From UBA1172 sp002457135 (GTDB lineage: Bacteria; Pseudomonadota; Alphaproteobacteria; Puniceispirillales; UBA1172): a stretch of 45,924 nucleotides of DNA. Under the pieces are notes generated by a model, which was not told the origin of the DNA, made no database searches, and saw only the letters and a program-made list of their open reading frames with translations. This document shows positions 7,628 through 16,859 of this stretch, one piece after another. The stretch lies in NCBI GenBank assembly GCA_965660935.1, contig CBFIBR010000016.1:1-45924 (forward strand), in the 5' to 3' direction. Within the stretch, counting starts at the first letter, position 1. Every line of letters starts with the position of its first letter. The position numbers and the translations under genes are program-made.

Positions 7628-8517
7628 CGCGCCTGATCCCGTTGTTTGCGCTGGGGTGAAAGCGCCTCAACAGCATCATCACCGGTATCGCCGGTGATGG
7701 CCGCATCATGAACAATCCGGTCAAAACCCGACAAGGCGGTAAAGCGTTTGCCCCGCGCCCGGCCGATCAGCGTCAACCCGGCCTGGCGGGCCAGCTCAAC
7801 CCCGCTTTCGGTGAAGCCTGACCGCGATACAAGGATCGGGATTTCCATCTGCACGGCCTTGATCACCATCTCGCTGGTCAGCCTGCCCGTGGTGTAGAAA
7901 ATCTTGTCATGGCCTTGAACCTTGTTGAGGAACATCCATCCGGCGATCTTGTCCACCGCATTATGACGGCCGATATCCTCCATATAAACAAGCGGCTGGT
8001 CGCCTTCGGCCAGCACGCAGCCATGGATCGCCCCGGCCGACAGATACAGACTGGGGGTCGTGTTAATCGCCTTGCTGAGGCGGATCAGGGCAGAGGTATG
8101 GATGCGGGCATCGGTGTTGAGGGTGATTTCCTCAAACCGTTCCATCATATCGCCAAAGACCGTTCCCTGGGCGCAACCACTGGTGCGCACCTTTTTCTGG
8201 AGCTTGTCTTCGAAATCGGTTTCTTCACTGGTCCTGACCACAATCACGCCGAGGTCATCATCAACGTCAATGGCGGTGATCACGTCATCATCACGGATCA
8301 TGTTCTGGTTGCGCAGGAACCCGACCGCCATGCAATCCGGCCAGTCCCCGAGGGTCATGGCGGTGACGATTTCCTGGCGGTTGAGGTAGATCGTCATGGG
8401 GCGTTCGACCACCACCGGCACCGATACCGGCTGGCCGGCCTCATCAATGCCGTCAATAGTGGCGGTCAGCCCGCCTGCATCAGGGTCAGGCATGATTTTT
8501 TTCATTTGTTTAGCCAT
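7624..8517 (-). CDS. fdhD: formate dehydrogenase accessory sulfurtransferase FdhD
   Basis: Delivers sulfur to the molybdenum/tungsten MGD cofactor of formate dehydrogenase. The 297-residue product shows the family pattern: RPMTIYLNRQEI, a cysteine loop RTSGCAQGT (C115), the AIHGCVLAEG segment, VYMEDIGRHNAVDKI, and TTGRLTSEMVIKA with VSRSG. In E. coli FdhD the loop is CxxC; here the second cysteine position is Gly (C-A-Q-G), leaving only C115. mobA follows with a 4-bp overlap. Whether the single-Cys loop is normal in this lineage cannot be judged from one sequence. The start is the second of two closely spaced ATGs. Confidence 0.93.
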   Translation of the reverse strand: MAKQMKKIMPDPDAGGLTATIDGIDEAGQPVSVPVVVERPMTIYLNRQEIVTAMTLGDWPDCMAVGFLRNQNMIRDDDVITAIDVDDDLGVIVVRTSEETDFEDKLQKKVRTSGCAQGTVFGDMMERFEEITLNTDARIHTSALIRLSKAINTTPSLYLSAGAIHGCVLAEGDQPLVYMEDIGRHNAVDKIAGWMFLNKVQGHDKIFYTTGRLTSEMVIKAVQMEIPILVSRSGFTESGVELARQAGLTLIGRARGKRFTALSGFDRIVHDAAITGDTGDDAVEALSPQRKQRDQAR

Positions 8518-8651
8518 CCATTTAATGTGGGCAGAATGCTGTTAAATACAAGCCTTTTGCTGCTGGCCTGATGCCTGGCTTCAGGGGCAAATTCAACAGG
8601 CGTGGCAGAACGCCGTCATCTATGCTATGCATCTCGATCAGGAGTGGCCCG

Positions 8652-9410
8652 ATGAAATTCCATTTTACCGCATCCGAACGCCCCGATGCCAAAACCCGAT
8701 GCCAGTCGCTGATCAATCGTTATGGCCAGCATGATGAGGCTGAATGCGATATCGTGATCGCCCTTGGCGGTGATGGCAAGATGCTGCATGAGCTGAAATC
8801 CACCTTCGCCACGGGCAAGCCTGTTTTCGGCATGAATTGCGGCACGGTAGGGTTCCTGATGAACGATTTCCGCGAAAACGGGCTGGTCGAACGTGTCGCC
8901 GAGGCCGAGCAGACCATCATCCATCCGCTTGAAATGCAGGCCACCGATGTTGACGGCAATACCGCAACCGCCCATTGCATCAATGAAATCTCGCTGTTGC
9001 GGGAAACCCAGCAGGCCGCCCGTATCCGCATCAGCGTTGATGGTGTGGTCAGGCTGGAAGAACTGGTCTGTGATGGTGTGTTGCTGGCCACCGCCGCGGG
9101 CAGCACGGCCTATAATTTCTCAGCCCACGGGCCGATTATCCCGCTCGGCTCAGAGGTGCTGGCCATGACACCGATCAGTGCCTTCAGGCCACGACGCTGG
9201 CGCGGCGCGTTGATCCGCAATTATTCCACCGCCACGTTTGAGGTGGTCGACCCCCAATTCCGGCCCGTCAGTGCATCGGCCGATTCAGTCCGCATCACAT
9301 CGGTGAAGAGCGTCACCGCACGCCAGGATGACAGCATCAGCCTGACGATCCTGTCCGACCCCGGCCACGGGCTGGAGGAAAAGGCGATGCAGGAGCAGTT
9401 TCAGCTCTAG
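8652..9410 (+). CDS. nadK: NAD kinase
   Basis: Phosphorylates NAD to NADP. The 252-residue protein has the active-site GGDGKMLHEL motif (about residues 41-50), NCGTVGFLMND, the NEISLLRE motif and ATAAGSTAYNFSAHGPIIP. ATG 8652 is preceded by AGGAG at 8640-8644, which decides the start; the frame stays open upstream to 8571 but looks noncoding. It is divergent from fdhD, and its TAG stop shares the CTAG at 9407-9410 with the stop of the convergent hydrolase gene. Confidence 0.96.
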   Translation: MKFHFTASERPDAKTRCQSLINRYGQHDEAECDIVIALGGDGKMLHELKSTFATGKPVFGMNCGTVGFLMNDFRENGLVERVAEAEQTIIHPLEMQATDVDGNTATAHCINEISLLRETQQAARIRISVDGVVRLEELVCDGVLLATAAGSTAYNFSAHGPIIPLGSEVLAMTPISAFRPRRWRGALIRNYSTATFEVVDPQFRPVSASADSVRITSVKSVTARQDDSISLTILSDPGHGLEEKAMQEQFQL

Positions 9411-10357
9411 TCTTCCTCCAATTGGGTGTTGATAAATTCCCCAACCCTCTGCCACAGCAATTCCACCACATCAGGCAGTTCCAGCAGCAATTCATGGCGT
9501 GCCGAGGGGTAGTGGTGAATTTCTGCCCGGGGCAGCCTTGCGGTCATCCGGTAGGCATGAAGCCTTGAGACAATCACCTCATGATCAGCCAGATGCACCT
9601 GCACCGGGCATTGAACGCCAGCCAGCCATTTCGCATTACCGGTGGTGGCAAGGCAGGATGTATAGGCGGCATTGACCCAACCAAAGCTGGGCCCGGTTGT
9701 TTTCAGCGCGGGGTTGCGGTTCCACCAGTCCACCTGAACCCTGTAGCCCTCAGGCGAACGGGTCAGGGGGTTGAGCGCGTAGAACTGATCATCACGGGGT
9801 TTGCCATGACGACCCCGCACAGGGTACCCCGCCAGCCCCAATCGGCAGAGCATCCCCGATGCGCCCCTGATCAGTCCGGGCGGCAGAACAGGCGGCATCA
9901 TCATGGGGGCCGATAAAACAGCCCCGGCAATAGGGCAGGACAGAATGCGCGATACCCTGAGCGCAAGATGCCCGCCCATGGAATGCCCAAAAAGGAACAG
10001 CGGCATACTGCCATCAAGGAAGCCAGCCTCCCCCGCCGCAACCTGGAGCGCTTTCAGGTGATCGCTGAAATCACGGCAATGGGCAACATGCGGGTATTTC
10101 GGCGATAACCTGCCCGAAAGCCCCTGCCCCGGCCAGTCTATTACGAGGCAGTCCAGCCCCATGGCGTTGAGCCGCGATGCCGTGATTTCATGCTTTTCGA
10201 TAAATTCGGTGAACCCAGGCAGGATCAGCACTCGTCCCCTTGAAGGATCCTTGGCTTGATCCTTGGCGTGATCCTTGGCCGCATTGCCGGATGCGATGAC
10301 CCGATAGCGTATGGTCTGGCCATCCTGTTCAATCCAGCGATCCTGTGTCTTAGACAT
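9407..10357 (-). CDS. alpha/beta hydrolase, lysophospholipase / monoacylglycerol lipase type
   Basis: A 316-residue serine hydrolase of the Hydrolase_4 / S33 group. The nucleophile elbow is GHSMGGHLALR; a likely acid Asp is in QVHLADHEVIVS and the His in YPSARHELLLE. These form a complete catalytic triad. The natural substrate is probably a lipid monoester, but this is by family only. An N-terminal surface segment contains a 12-bp DNA repeat (see the repeat feature). ATG 10357 overlaps the stop of the upstream glutamine synthetase-type gene by 8 bp, so the two are likely cotranscribed. The stop is shared with convergent nadK. Confidence 0.88.
   Translation of the reverse strand: MSKTQDRWIEQDGQTIRYRVIASGNAAKDHAKDQAKDPSRGRVLILPGFTEFIEKHEITASRLNAMGLDCLVIDWPGQGLSGRLSPKYPHVAHCRDFSDHLKALQVAAGEAGFLDGSMPLFLFGHSMGGHLALRVSRILSCPIAGAVLSAPMMMPPVLPPGLIRGASGMLCRLGLAGYPVRGRHGKPRDDQFYALNPLTRSPEGYRVQVDWWNRNPALKTTGPSFGWVNAAYTSCLATTGNAKWLAGVQCPVQVHLADHEVIVSRLHAYRMTARLPRAEIHHYPSARHELLLELPDVVELLWQRVGEFINTQLEED
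10246..10281 (+). repeat. three tandem 12-bp repeats inside the hydrolase gene
   Basis: GATCCTTGGCTT, GATCCTTGGCGT and GATCCTTGGCCG lie end to end. On the coding (minus) strand they encode alternating AKD units near residue 25-35, just before the first core strand (RVLILPGFTEF). Gain or loss of a unit would keep the frame and only change the length of a surface loop. Confidence 0.85.
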
Positions 10358-11690
10358 TGAGCAGCAGGTATTCCCTTTCCCAGGGGCTGATAACCTGTAG
10401 GTAGGCCTGATTTTCAGCGCGTTTAACCTCATCAAAGACGGTCACGAATTGTTTACCCAGCACGTCATGCAGGTCCGCTTCCTTGGCCAGCGCATCGAGC
10501 GCGACATCAAGGTTGCGCGGTATCGTGGTCAGGTCTTCACCCGATTTGGTCAGCTCTTTTTTCGGGGTGCATTTCTTTTCCAGCCCCAGCAATACCGCCG
10601 CCAGGGTTGCCGCCACCGCCAGATAGGGGTTGGCATCAGCCCCGGGGATACGGTTTTCAATCCGGCGATGGGTCGGCTCACCCCGGGGAACACGCAGCCC
10701 CACGGTGCGGTTATCAACGCCCCATGCCAGATTGGTGGGCGAATCCACCCCGGATAGCAGCCGCCGGTAGGAATTGACGTAAGGCGCCATCAAGGGCATG
10801 GCGGCGGGCAGGTATTTCTGCATCCCGCCAAGGGCATGATAAAAACGCTCGGAAGCCTCACCATCGCTGTTGCTGAAGATATTCAGCCCGGTTTCCCGGT
10901 CAATCAGCGAGACATGAATATGCATGGCACTACCGGGCTGTTTCTGCATCGGCTTGGCCATGAAAGTGGCGTGAACATCATGGTTGACGGCGGCCTGCCG
11001 CACAGTCCGTTTGAACAGAAAGGCCTGATCCGTCAGGGACATGGCCTCACCATGATTGAAATTGATCTCCATCTGGGCGGCCCCGCTCTCATGGCTCAGG
11101 GTATCAACGTCAAGGTTCTGGGCCTCACAGAAATCGTAGATATCCTCAAAGAGTGGGTCAAATTCGTTCACCGCATCAATTCCGTAAGCCTGGGGGGCCA
11201 TTTCAGCCCTGCCAGAACGCCCGATTGGCGGGGATAGCGGTGTATCCGCCTCCTTTTCCTTCCGGACCAAAAAGAATTCCAGTTCAGGGGCGATGATCGG
11301 GATCAGGTTCATGGCTTCGAACCGTTCGATCACGGCTTTCAGCGTCTGCCGGGGCGATACATGGACAATCGAGCCATCATAATAGATCGCATCATGGATG
11401 ATCTGGGCGGTAGGCTCACTATACCAGGGGACCAGCCTGACGCTGGAAGGATCAGGGATCAGGATGATATCGGAAATCGTCTCCCCCAGAACCTCACTGT
11501 CAACGTAATCACCGGTAACCATCTGGCCGAAGACGTATTCGGGCAGCCGCAGGTTGCGGTCATTGAGGGCAGCGCGGAATTTGTTGACGGGGACAATCTT
11601 TCCTCGCGGAATTCCGGCCATATCGCTGACAAGGCATTCCACTTCGGTGATGGCATTTTGGTCAAGCCATTCTTCCAGAGGGAGAGACAT
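10350..11690 (-). CDS. glutamine synthetase family protein (PuuA-like)
   Basis: A 446-residue type I glutamine synthetase fold. The N-terminal beta-grasp segment reads EVECLVSDMAGIPRGKIVP, typical of gamma-glutamylpolyamine synthetases rather than of GlnA. Catalytic motifs follow: APELEFFLV, the SGAAQMEINFNHG metal ligands, GSAMHIHVSL, and NRIPGADANPYLAVAA. It probably joins glutamate to an amine, by family; the amine is not determined here. The hydrolase gene follows with an 8-bp overlap, and the Atm1-like gene ends 78 bp upstream on the same strand. No PII or adenylylation partner genes are nearby. Confidence 0.9.
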   Translation of the reverse strand: MSLPLEEWLDQNAITEVECLVSDMAGIPRGKIVPVNKFRAALNDRNLRLPEYVFGQMVTGDYVDSEVLGETISDIILIPDPSSVRLVPWYSEPTAQIIHDAIYYDGSIVHVSPRQTLKAVIERFEAMNLIPIIAPELEFFLVRKEKEADTPLSPPIGRSGRAEMAPQAYGIDAVNEFDPLFEDIYDFCEAQNLDVDTLSHESGAAQMEINFNHGEAMSLTDQAFLFKRTVRQAAVNHDVHATFMAKPMQKQPGSAMHIHVSLIDRETGLNIFSNSDGEASERFYHALGGMQKYLPAAMPLMAPYVNSYRRLLSGVDSPTNLAWGVDNRTVGLRVPRGEPTHRRIENRIPGADANPYLAVAATLAAVLLGLEKKCTPKKELTKSGEDLTTIPRNLDVALDALAKEADLHDVLGKQFVTVFDEVKRAENQAYLQVISPWEREYLLLNV

Positions 11691-11768
11691 AAAGCACCTG
11701 AAATCAGTTTTTTTTACTTATATCACGCCACCACACATTCAGACCATTACAAACTCGTCATAAAAAAA

Positions 11769-13592
11769 CTAGTCGCTGGTTACGGCCAGGATGTCCCTGG
11801 TATCGGACTGGCGAGTCCACATGGCGTTATAGGCCCCGCCCTTCGCCAGCAGATCAGCGTGGTTGCCGCGTTCGATGATGCGGCCCTTGTCGAGGACGAA
11901 AATCTCATCGCAATTGACCACGGTGGAAAGCCGGTGCGCAATCATCAGCGTGGTGCGGCCAGTGGAAATCGTATCCAGTGAATGCTGAATTTCCTTTTCG
12001 GTGTGGGTATCCAGCGCCGAGGTCGCCTCATCAAAGAGGAAGATCGCCGGGCGTTTGATAATAGCGCGGGCAATGGCAACACGCTGCTTTTCCCCGCCGG
12101 AGAGTTTCAGCCCCCGTTCCCCCACCATGGTATCGTAACCATCAGGCAGGTTGGAGATGAATTTATCGAGTGAGGCCATATGCGCTGCCTCCCTCACCTC
12201 GGCCAGGGTAGCATTAGGGCGGCCATAGGCGATGTTATCGGCGATGGTGGTGTTGAACAGCACGGTATCCTGGGGGACAACGGCGATCGCGCTCCTCAAA
12301 CTATGCTGGGTGACGGCGTTGATGGGCTGACCGTCAATGCGGATTTCCCCTTCCTCGGGGTCATAGAAACGGAACAGCAGCCTTGAGATCGTGGATTTCC
12401 CCGCCCCGCTCGGCCCGACAATGGCAACGCGCTTGCCAGCCTCAACCTTGAGGTCAAGGCCGCGCAGAACCCCCCTCGGCCCATAGGAGAAGACCACATT
12501 TTCAAAGTCGATGGACCCGCCCTTTATATCAAGCTCACCCGCATCACCGGTATCCACCACATCACGGGTTTCGAGCAGGAGCGAGAACATGCGTTCCATA
12601 TCAGCCAGCGACTGACGAATTTCACGGTAGATGAAACCAAGGAAATTGAGTGGCAGATAGAGCTGGATCAGGTAGGTATTGACGACCACGAAACTGCCGA
12701 TGCTGAGCTTGCCGGCATGGATATCATGCCCCGCCAGCCCCATCACCAGCATCAGGCCGATGGAGATGATCACCCCCTGGCCAACATTCACCAGCGATAG
12801 TGAGGTGCGGGACCGGACAGCGGCGTTTTCATAGCGTGACAACGCATTAGAATATTTATCAGCTTCCTGTTCTTCAGCATTGAAATATTTCACGGTTTCG
12901 TAATTGATCAGTGAATCCACAGCACGGGATGCAGCGGTTTCATCAGCCTCATTCATGCGCCGCCTGAACTGGATACGCCATTCCGTCAGCATCAGCGTAT
13001 AGGTGACATAGACCGCGACCGTCAGCATCGTGATCAGCGCATAGCCGAACCCGAACAGGCCCCACATCACCCCCGCCACCAGCACCAGCTCGATCATCAG
13101 CGGCATCACCTCAAGCAAGGCGAAGTTGAGCAGGAATTCCATGCCCTTGGCCCCGCGATCAATAGCGCGGTTGAGCCCGCCGGTCTGGCGATCAAGATGG
13201 AATTTCAGGCTCAGCGAATGGAGATAGCGGAATGTCGTCAGGGCTGCACCATGAACAGCACGCTGGGCAACACGGGCAAAGGCATACTCACTGCCCTCAT
13301 CAAAAATCTGGCGGCTGACCCGCGCCACCGCATAGGCCCCCAGTAGCCACCACATCACGGTGATATCAAAGGTGTTGTCCCCGCCAGCGACATGGTCCAC
13401 CAGCCAGCCATAGGCCAGCGGCGTGACGATGGTGCCAACCCGCGCCAGCCCGATCAGCCCGAGCGCAACCAGAATGCGCGTCAGCATTTCCGGGTTATCC
13501 TTGGGCAGGACAAACATGAACAGCTCACGCAAAGCGCCGCCCGCGCCTATTTTTTCACCCTGCCAAGCAGTGGTGGTGTCTCTAGGTCTCAT
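11769..13592 (-). CDS. Atm1-type ABC exporter (half-transporter)
   Basis: A 607-residue half ABC exporter: six membrane segments over about residues 35-330, then an ATPase with Walker A GPSGAGKST, Q-loop VVPQDTVLFN, signature LSGGEKQRVAIARA, Walker B IFLFDEATSALD and H-loop IAHRLS. The NYETVKYFNAEEQEA segment is diagnostic of the Atm1/ABCB7/HMT1 group, which exports glutathione-linked sulfur or metal species from mitochondria and alphaproteobacteria. It follows the SufA-type gene by 26 bp and so looks like the last member of the suf operon, which supports a link to Fe-S or metal homeostasis. Confidence 0.92.
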   Translation of the reverse strand: MRPRDTTTAWQGEKIGAGGALRELFMFVLPKDNPEMLTRILVALGLIGLARVGTIVTPLAYGWLVDHVAGGDNTFDITVMWWLLGAYAVARVSRQIFDEGSEYAFARVAQRAVHGAALTTFRYLHSLSLKFHLDRQTGGLNRAIDRGAKGMEFLLNFALLEVMPLMIELVLVAGVMWGLFGFGYALITMLTVAVYVTYTLMLTEWRIQFRRRMNEADETAASRAVDSLINYETVKYFNAEEQEADKYSNALSRYENAAVRSRTSLSLVNVGQGVIISIGLMLVMGLAGHDIHAGKLSIGSFVVVNTYLIQLYLPLNFLGFIYREIRQSLADMERMFSLLLETRDVVDTGDAGELDIKGGSIDFENVVFSYGPRGVLRGLDLKVEAGKRVAIVGPSGAGKSTISRLLFRFYDPEEGEIRIDGQPINAVTQHSLRSAIAVVPQDTVLFNTTIADNIAYGRPNATLAEVREAAHMASLDKFISNLPDGYDTMVGERGLKLSGGEKQRVAIARAIIKRPAIFLFDEATSALDTHTEKEIQHSLDTISTGRTTLMIAHRLSTVVNCDEIFVLDKGRIIERGNHADLLAKGGAYNAMWTRQSDTRDILAVTSD

Positions 13593-13618
13593 TGTTCACC
13601 CTGAATTGAGGGATACCC

Positions 13619-13969
13619 TCAGGAAACAGAAAAGCTTTCACCGCAGCCACAACGGGCGGTCTCATTCGGATTGCTGAAAACAAAACCGGAGGCAAACTTG
13701 TCTTCCTGCCAATCCATTTCTGACCCGATCAGAAACATCACCGCCGCCGGATCAACAATCACGGTCACGCCTTTTTCGGTAATGGTGTCTTCAAACGGCT
13801 TTTTCTCCGTGGCGTATTCGACATGGTATTTCATGCCCGAACACCCCGCGGTGCGGATGCCTACCCTGATGCCGATCACACCATCCCCGCCCTTTTCAAC
13901 CAGACCACGAACATGGTCAGCCGCCTTGTCGGTCAGGCTCAACAGTGGTTTTGACGGATCAAACATCAT
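13619..13969 (-). CDS. sufA: A-type Fe-S carrier of the SUF system
   Basis: A 116-residue HesB/IscA-fold protein that takes Fe-S clusters from the SUF scaffold to target enzymes. The three conserved cysteines are present in the normal spacing: AGCSGMKY and CGCGESF at the C-terminus. It lies 11 bp after the DUF59 gene and 26 bp before the exporter, inside the suf operon. Family members SufA, IscA and ErpA are hard to tell apart by motif; the context favours SufA. Confidence 0.93.
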   Translation of the reverse strand: MMFDPSKPLLSLTDKAADHVRGLVEKGGDGVIGIRVGIRTAGCSGMKYHVEYATEKKPFEDTITEKGVTVIVDPAAVMFLIGSEMDWQEDKFASGFVFSNPNETARCGCGESFSVS

Positions 13970-13980
13970 CAGAAATTCCC

Positions 13981-14424
13981 CTACCAGATCATATCAAGCG
14001 CAAGCTTGGCATCTTCACTCATGCGGTCCTTGGTCCATCCCGGCTCCCAGACCAGATCAACATTGACCAGCCCGACAGCACCGGTGGCGGCAACCGCCTC
14101 GGCAACCTGCCCCGGCATTTCACCCGCAACAGGGCAACCCGGTGCAGTCAGTGACATGGTGATATCAACATTACCATCATCATGCAGCAGGATATCATAG
14201 ATCAGGCCAAGATCGTAGATGTTTACAGGGATTTCCGGGTCATGAACCGATTTGAGGGCATCAACAACGGTGACCATATCCGCCTTGGCACCATCGGTCA
14301 GCGGTTTCCCCGCTGATGCACGATACCCCTCAGGCGTGACCTCGCCCTGGTGCGGCATGAAATGTTCCAGCCCCGGCGAATCCCCGAACTGGGGATGATT
14401 GCGATAAGGGTTGTCGTTGCTCAT
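13981..14424 (-). CDS. sufT: SUF-associated DUF59/MIP18 protein (SufT-like)
   Basis: A 147-residue protein whose C-terminal ~100 residues form a MIP18/DUF59 domain: SVHDPEIPVNIYDLGLIYD, then SLTAPGCPVAGEMP with the conserved cysteine, and a final DLVWEPGWTKDRMSEDAK. Family members assist Fe-S maturation. The first ~45 residues are a poorly conserved extension. The start overlaps the sufS stop by 4 bp and the SufA-type gene follows 11 bp later, so it is embedded in the operon. Confidence 0.92.
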   Translation of the reverse strand: MSNDNPYRNHPQFGDSPGLEHFMPHQGEVTPEGYRASAGKPLTDGAKADMVTVVDALKSVHDPEIPVNIYDLGLIYDILLHDDGNVDITMSLTAPGCPVAGEMPGQVAEAVAATGAVGLVNVDLVWEPGWTKDRMSEDAKLALDMIW

Positions 14425-15659
14425 CCGAAAATCTTCCTGACGGTTTCGAGCGCATCACCAAGGGCATCAAATTCTTCCCTTGTGGTGTAAATCCCGACAC
14501 TGGCACGGGCCGTTGACGAAATCCCCATGAAATCCATCAGCGGCTGGGCGCAGTGATGCCCTGCCCTGACGGCAATGCCCTTGCGGTCAACAATCGTTGC
14601 AATATCATGCGGATGCGCGCAGTCCATGACAAAGGATACCACACCGGATTTACCAGGGGCGGTGCCGATCAGTTTCAGCCCTTCAACCGCTGACAGGCGT
14701 TGATGCGCGTAGCTCAGCAGGTCCTGTTCATGCTCACGAATGGCATCCATCCCGATCGACTGCACGAAATCTATTGCCGCACCCAGCCCGATGGTCTCAA
14801 CAATCGGCGGGGTTCCGGCCTCAAACCGTTGTGGCGGGTCGGCATAGGTCGAATAGTCGATGGTGACACGATCAATCATGTCCCCGCCACCGAGGAAAGG
14901 CGGCATGGTCTTCAAAATCTCCATTTTGCCCCACAACACGCCGATGCCGTTGGGGCCATAGAGCTTGTGGCCGGAGAAAACATAGAAATCACAGCCAAGG
15001 TCCTGAACATCAACGGGCATATGGACCAGCCCCTGACACCCATCGACGATCATGATCGCCCCTGCGGCATGGGCGGCGTCGGCAATCTGTTCAACAGGGA
15101 AAACGGTGCCAAGCACGTTGGAAACATGCGGCAGTGAGACAACCTTGGTCTTCTCATTGATCAACCCTGTTATCGCCTCAAGCGAGACGCTGCCATCATC
15201 ATTCACCGGCGAGGCGATGAGTTTTGCGCCCTTTTCGGCGGCAATCATCTGCCACGGGACGATATTGGCGTGGTGATCGGCAACCGAGATCAGGATTTCA
15301 TCACCTTCCCCAATAAACGAACCACCCCAGGACCGGGCAATCAGGTTGAGCGCCATGGTCGCGCCTGAGGTGAAAACAACCTCATCCGGTGACGGCGCGT
15401 TGATCAGACCGGCGACCTTGGCCCTTGTGTTCTCATAGGCATCGGTTGCCTCTTCCGAAAGCTGGTGCAGGCCGCGATGGACATTGGCGTAATGCCCGGT
15501 CAGGCAGTCGTTCATCGCATCCAGCACTTCACGCGGCTTCTGCGCCGAGGCTGCACTGTCCAGAAACACCAGTTTATGGCCATGGACTTCACGGTCCAGA
15601 ATGGGGAAATGGTCCCGGATGGCACCGTCTTTCAATGTGTTCCTGTTCAAGCCATCCAT
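14421..15659 (-). CDS. sufS: cysteine desulfurase SufS
   Basis: A PLP enzyme of 412 residues that removes sulfur from cysteine for the SUF scaffold. The PLP lysine is in FSGHKLYGPNG, and the persulfide cysteine in RAGHHCAQPLMDF, both typical of group II desulfurases. DHHANIVPWQ and VDGCQGLVHMPVDVQ are family signatures. ATG 15659 shares one base with the sufD stop (TGATG); a TTG codon just upstream is less likely. No separate SufE gene is seen; the SufE/SufU partner must be elsewhere or absent. Confidence 0.96.
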   Translation of the reverse strand: MDGLNRNTLKDGAIRDHFPILDREVHGHKLVFLDSAASAQKPREVLDAMNDCLTGHYANVHRGLHQLSEEATDAYENTRAKVAGLINAPSPDEVVFTSGATMALNLIARSWGGSFIGEGDEILISVADHHANIVPWQMIAAEKGAKLIASPVNDDGSVSLEAITGLINEKTKVVSLPHVSNVLGTVFPVEQIADAAHAAGAIMIVDGCQGLVHMPVDVQDLGCDFYVFSGHKLYGPNGIGVLWGKMEILKTMPPFLGGGDMIDRVTIDYSTYADPPQRFEAGTPPIVETIGLGAAIDFVQSIGMDAIREHEQDLLSYAHQRLSAVEGLKLIGTAPGKSGVVSFVMDCAHPHDIATIVDRKGIAVRAGHHCAQPLMDFMGISSTARASVGIYTTREEFDALGDALETVRKIFG

Positions 15660-16858
15660 CAAGAGGCCTCCTTGAGTTGGGTCAGCCAGTTTTCAACGGG
15701 TTGCATGGCGAAATCACGCAGGGTTTCATCGCCAACATCATCAAGCGCATCAGCAAGAAACGCCTCAATCAGCATCTGCCTTGCCTGTTCCGCCGGAATG
15801 CCCCGGCTCATCAGGTAGAAAAGATGCGTGTCATCAATCTCGCCAACCGTGGCACCGTGCGAACAGGCCACGTCATCGGCGTAAATCTCCAGCTCGGGCT
15901 TGGCATCCGCCTCACATTTGCGGGACAGCAGCAACGCCCGGCTCATCTGGTTGCCATCAGTGTGCTGGGCAATCGGGTCAACCAGAACCTTGCCCTGAAA
16001 AACGCCCCTGGCCTTATCGTCAAGAACACCGCGAATAACCTGCATTGAGGTGCAGGACGGCGCTTTATGGCCGACAAAAGCCGTCACATCCATGACCTGA
16101 TCACGGCACGCGAGGTAAAGCGTGGTCAGCGTGGCATCGGCCTCTTCGCCATTGAGGCTGAAATGGTTCTCACACCGGGAGAGAGCAGAGCCTGTCTGAA
16201 CCGAAACGCCGGTATAGCTGGCCTTGCTGGCCAGGGTGAACACGGCCTGGCCGAGGTGATGACGGTTTTCATCTTCAACCTGAACACGGGCGTGGTGGAG
16301 CGCTGCCCCCTCACCCTGACGAATAGCCATCACCGGCAGGGAAAGCCCCTCGCCCTCACCTGCATGGGTTTCGAGCAGGGTCAGGCTGGCCCCATCGGCC
16401 AGATCAACCACCATCACCGGATGCGCCGAGGTATCATCACCGGTATTTTCATAAACCACGGTCACAGGGGTAGAGGCTGTACCGGTGACAGTCAGCCCGA
16501 TCCCGCCCGTGGTGGCGGCAAGGGTTTGGTCAGCGACGGGATGACCCTTCAGCTGATCATGGTCAAGCAGGCCCGCAAGCCCGGCACTGTCATCAAGCGA
16601 TGTCAGGACCACACCATCAGGCATCGCGCCGGAAAGCCCGGGCTGGTAAACACCATTGCGGAACACAATCATGCCGTCAGTCGCGCCATCGGAGGCCGAG
16701 GCATCCGCGTTGGCCGGGGTAAAGTCACGCGCCTTGAGGCGGTTGAGGTTGGTGAATTTCCATGCCTCATGCGCCGGGGTGGGCCAGCCTGCCGCTTCAA
16801 ATCGGGCGGCGGCATCAGCTTTCAGTGTCGCGAGCATTTCACTGGAGTTCTGCGTCAT
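15659..16858 (-). CDS. sufD: Fe-S assembly protein SufD
   Basis: A 399-residue member of the SufB/SufD family and partner of SufB and SufC in the SufBC2D scaffold. The N-terminal HEAWKFTNLNRLKARDF and the C-terminal SHGATVGEIDDTHLFYLMSRGIP segments are typical, the latter including the conserved histidine at the SufB-SufD interface. I chose ATG 16858, two bases past the sufC stop; the frame is open to 16924, but those residues overlap sufC. It ends in a one-base overlap with sufS. Confidence 0.95.
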   Translation of the reverse strand: MTQNSSEMLATLKADAAARFEAAGWPTPAHEAWKFTNLNRLKARDFTPANADASASDGATDGMIVFRNGVYQPGLSGAMPDGVVLTSLDDSAGLAGLLDHDQLKGHPVADQTLAATTGGIGLTVTGTASTPVTVVYENTGDDTSAHPVMVVDLADGASLTLLETHAGEGEGLSLPVMAIRQGEGAALHHARVQVEDENRHHLGQAVFTLASKASYTGVSVQTGSALSRCENHFSLNGEEADATLTTLYLACRDQVMDVTAFVGHKAPSCTSMQVIRGVLDDKARGVFQGKVLVDPIAQHTDGNQMSRALLLSRKCEADAKPELEIYADDVACSHGATVGEIDDTHLFYLMSRGIPAEQARQMLIEAFLADALDDVGDETLRDFAMQPVENWLTQLKEAS

Positions 16859-16859
16859 A

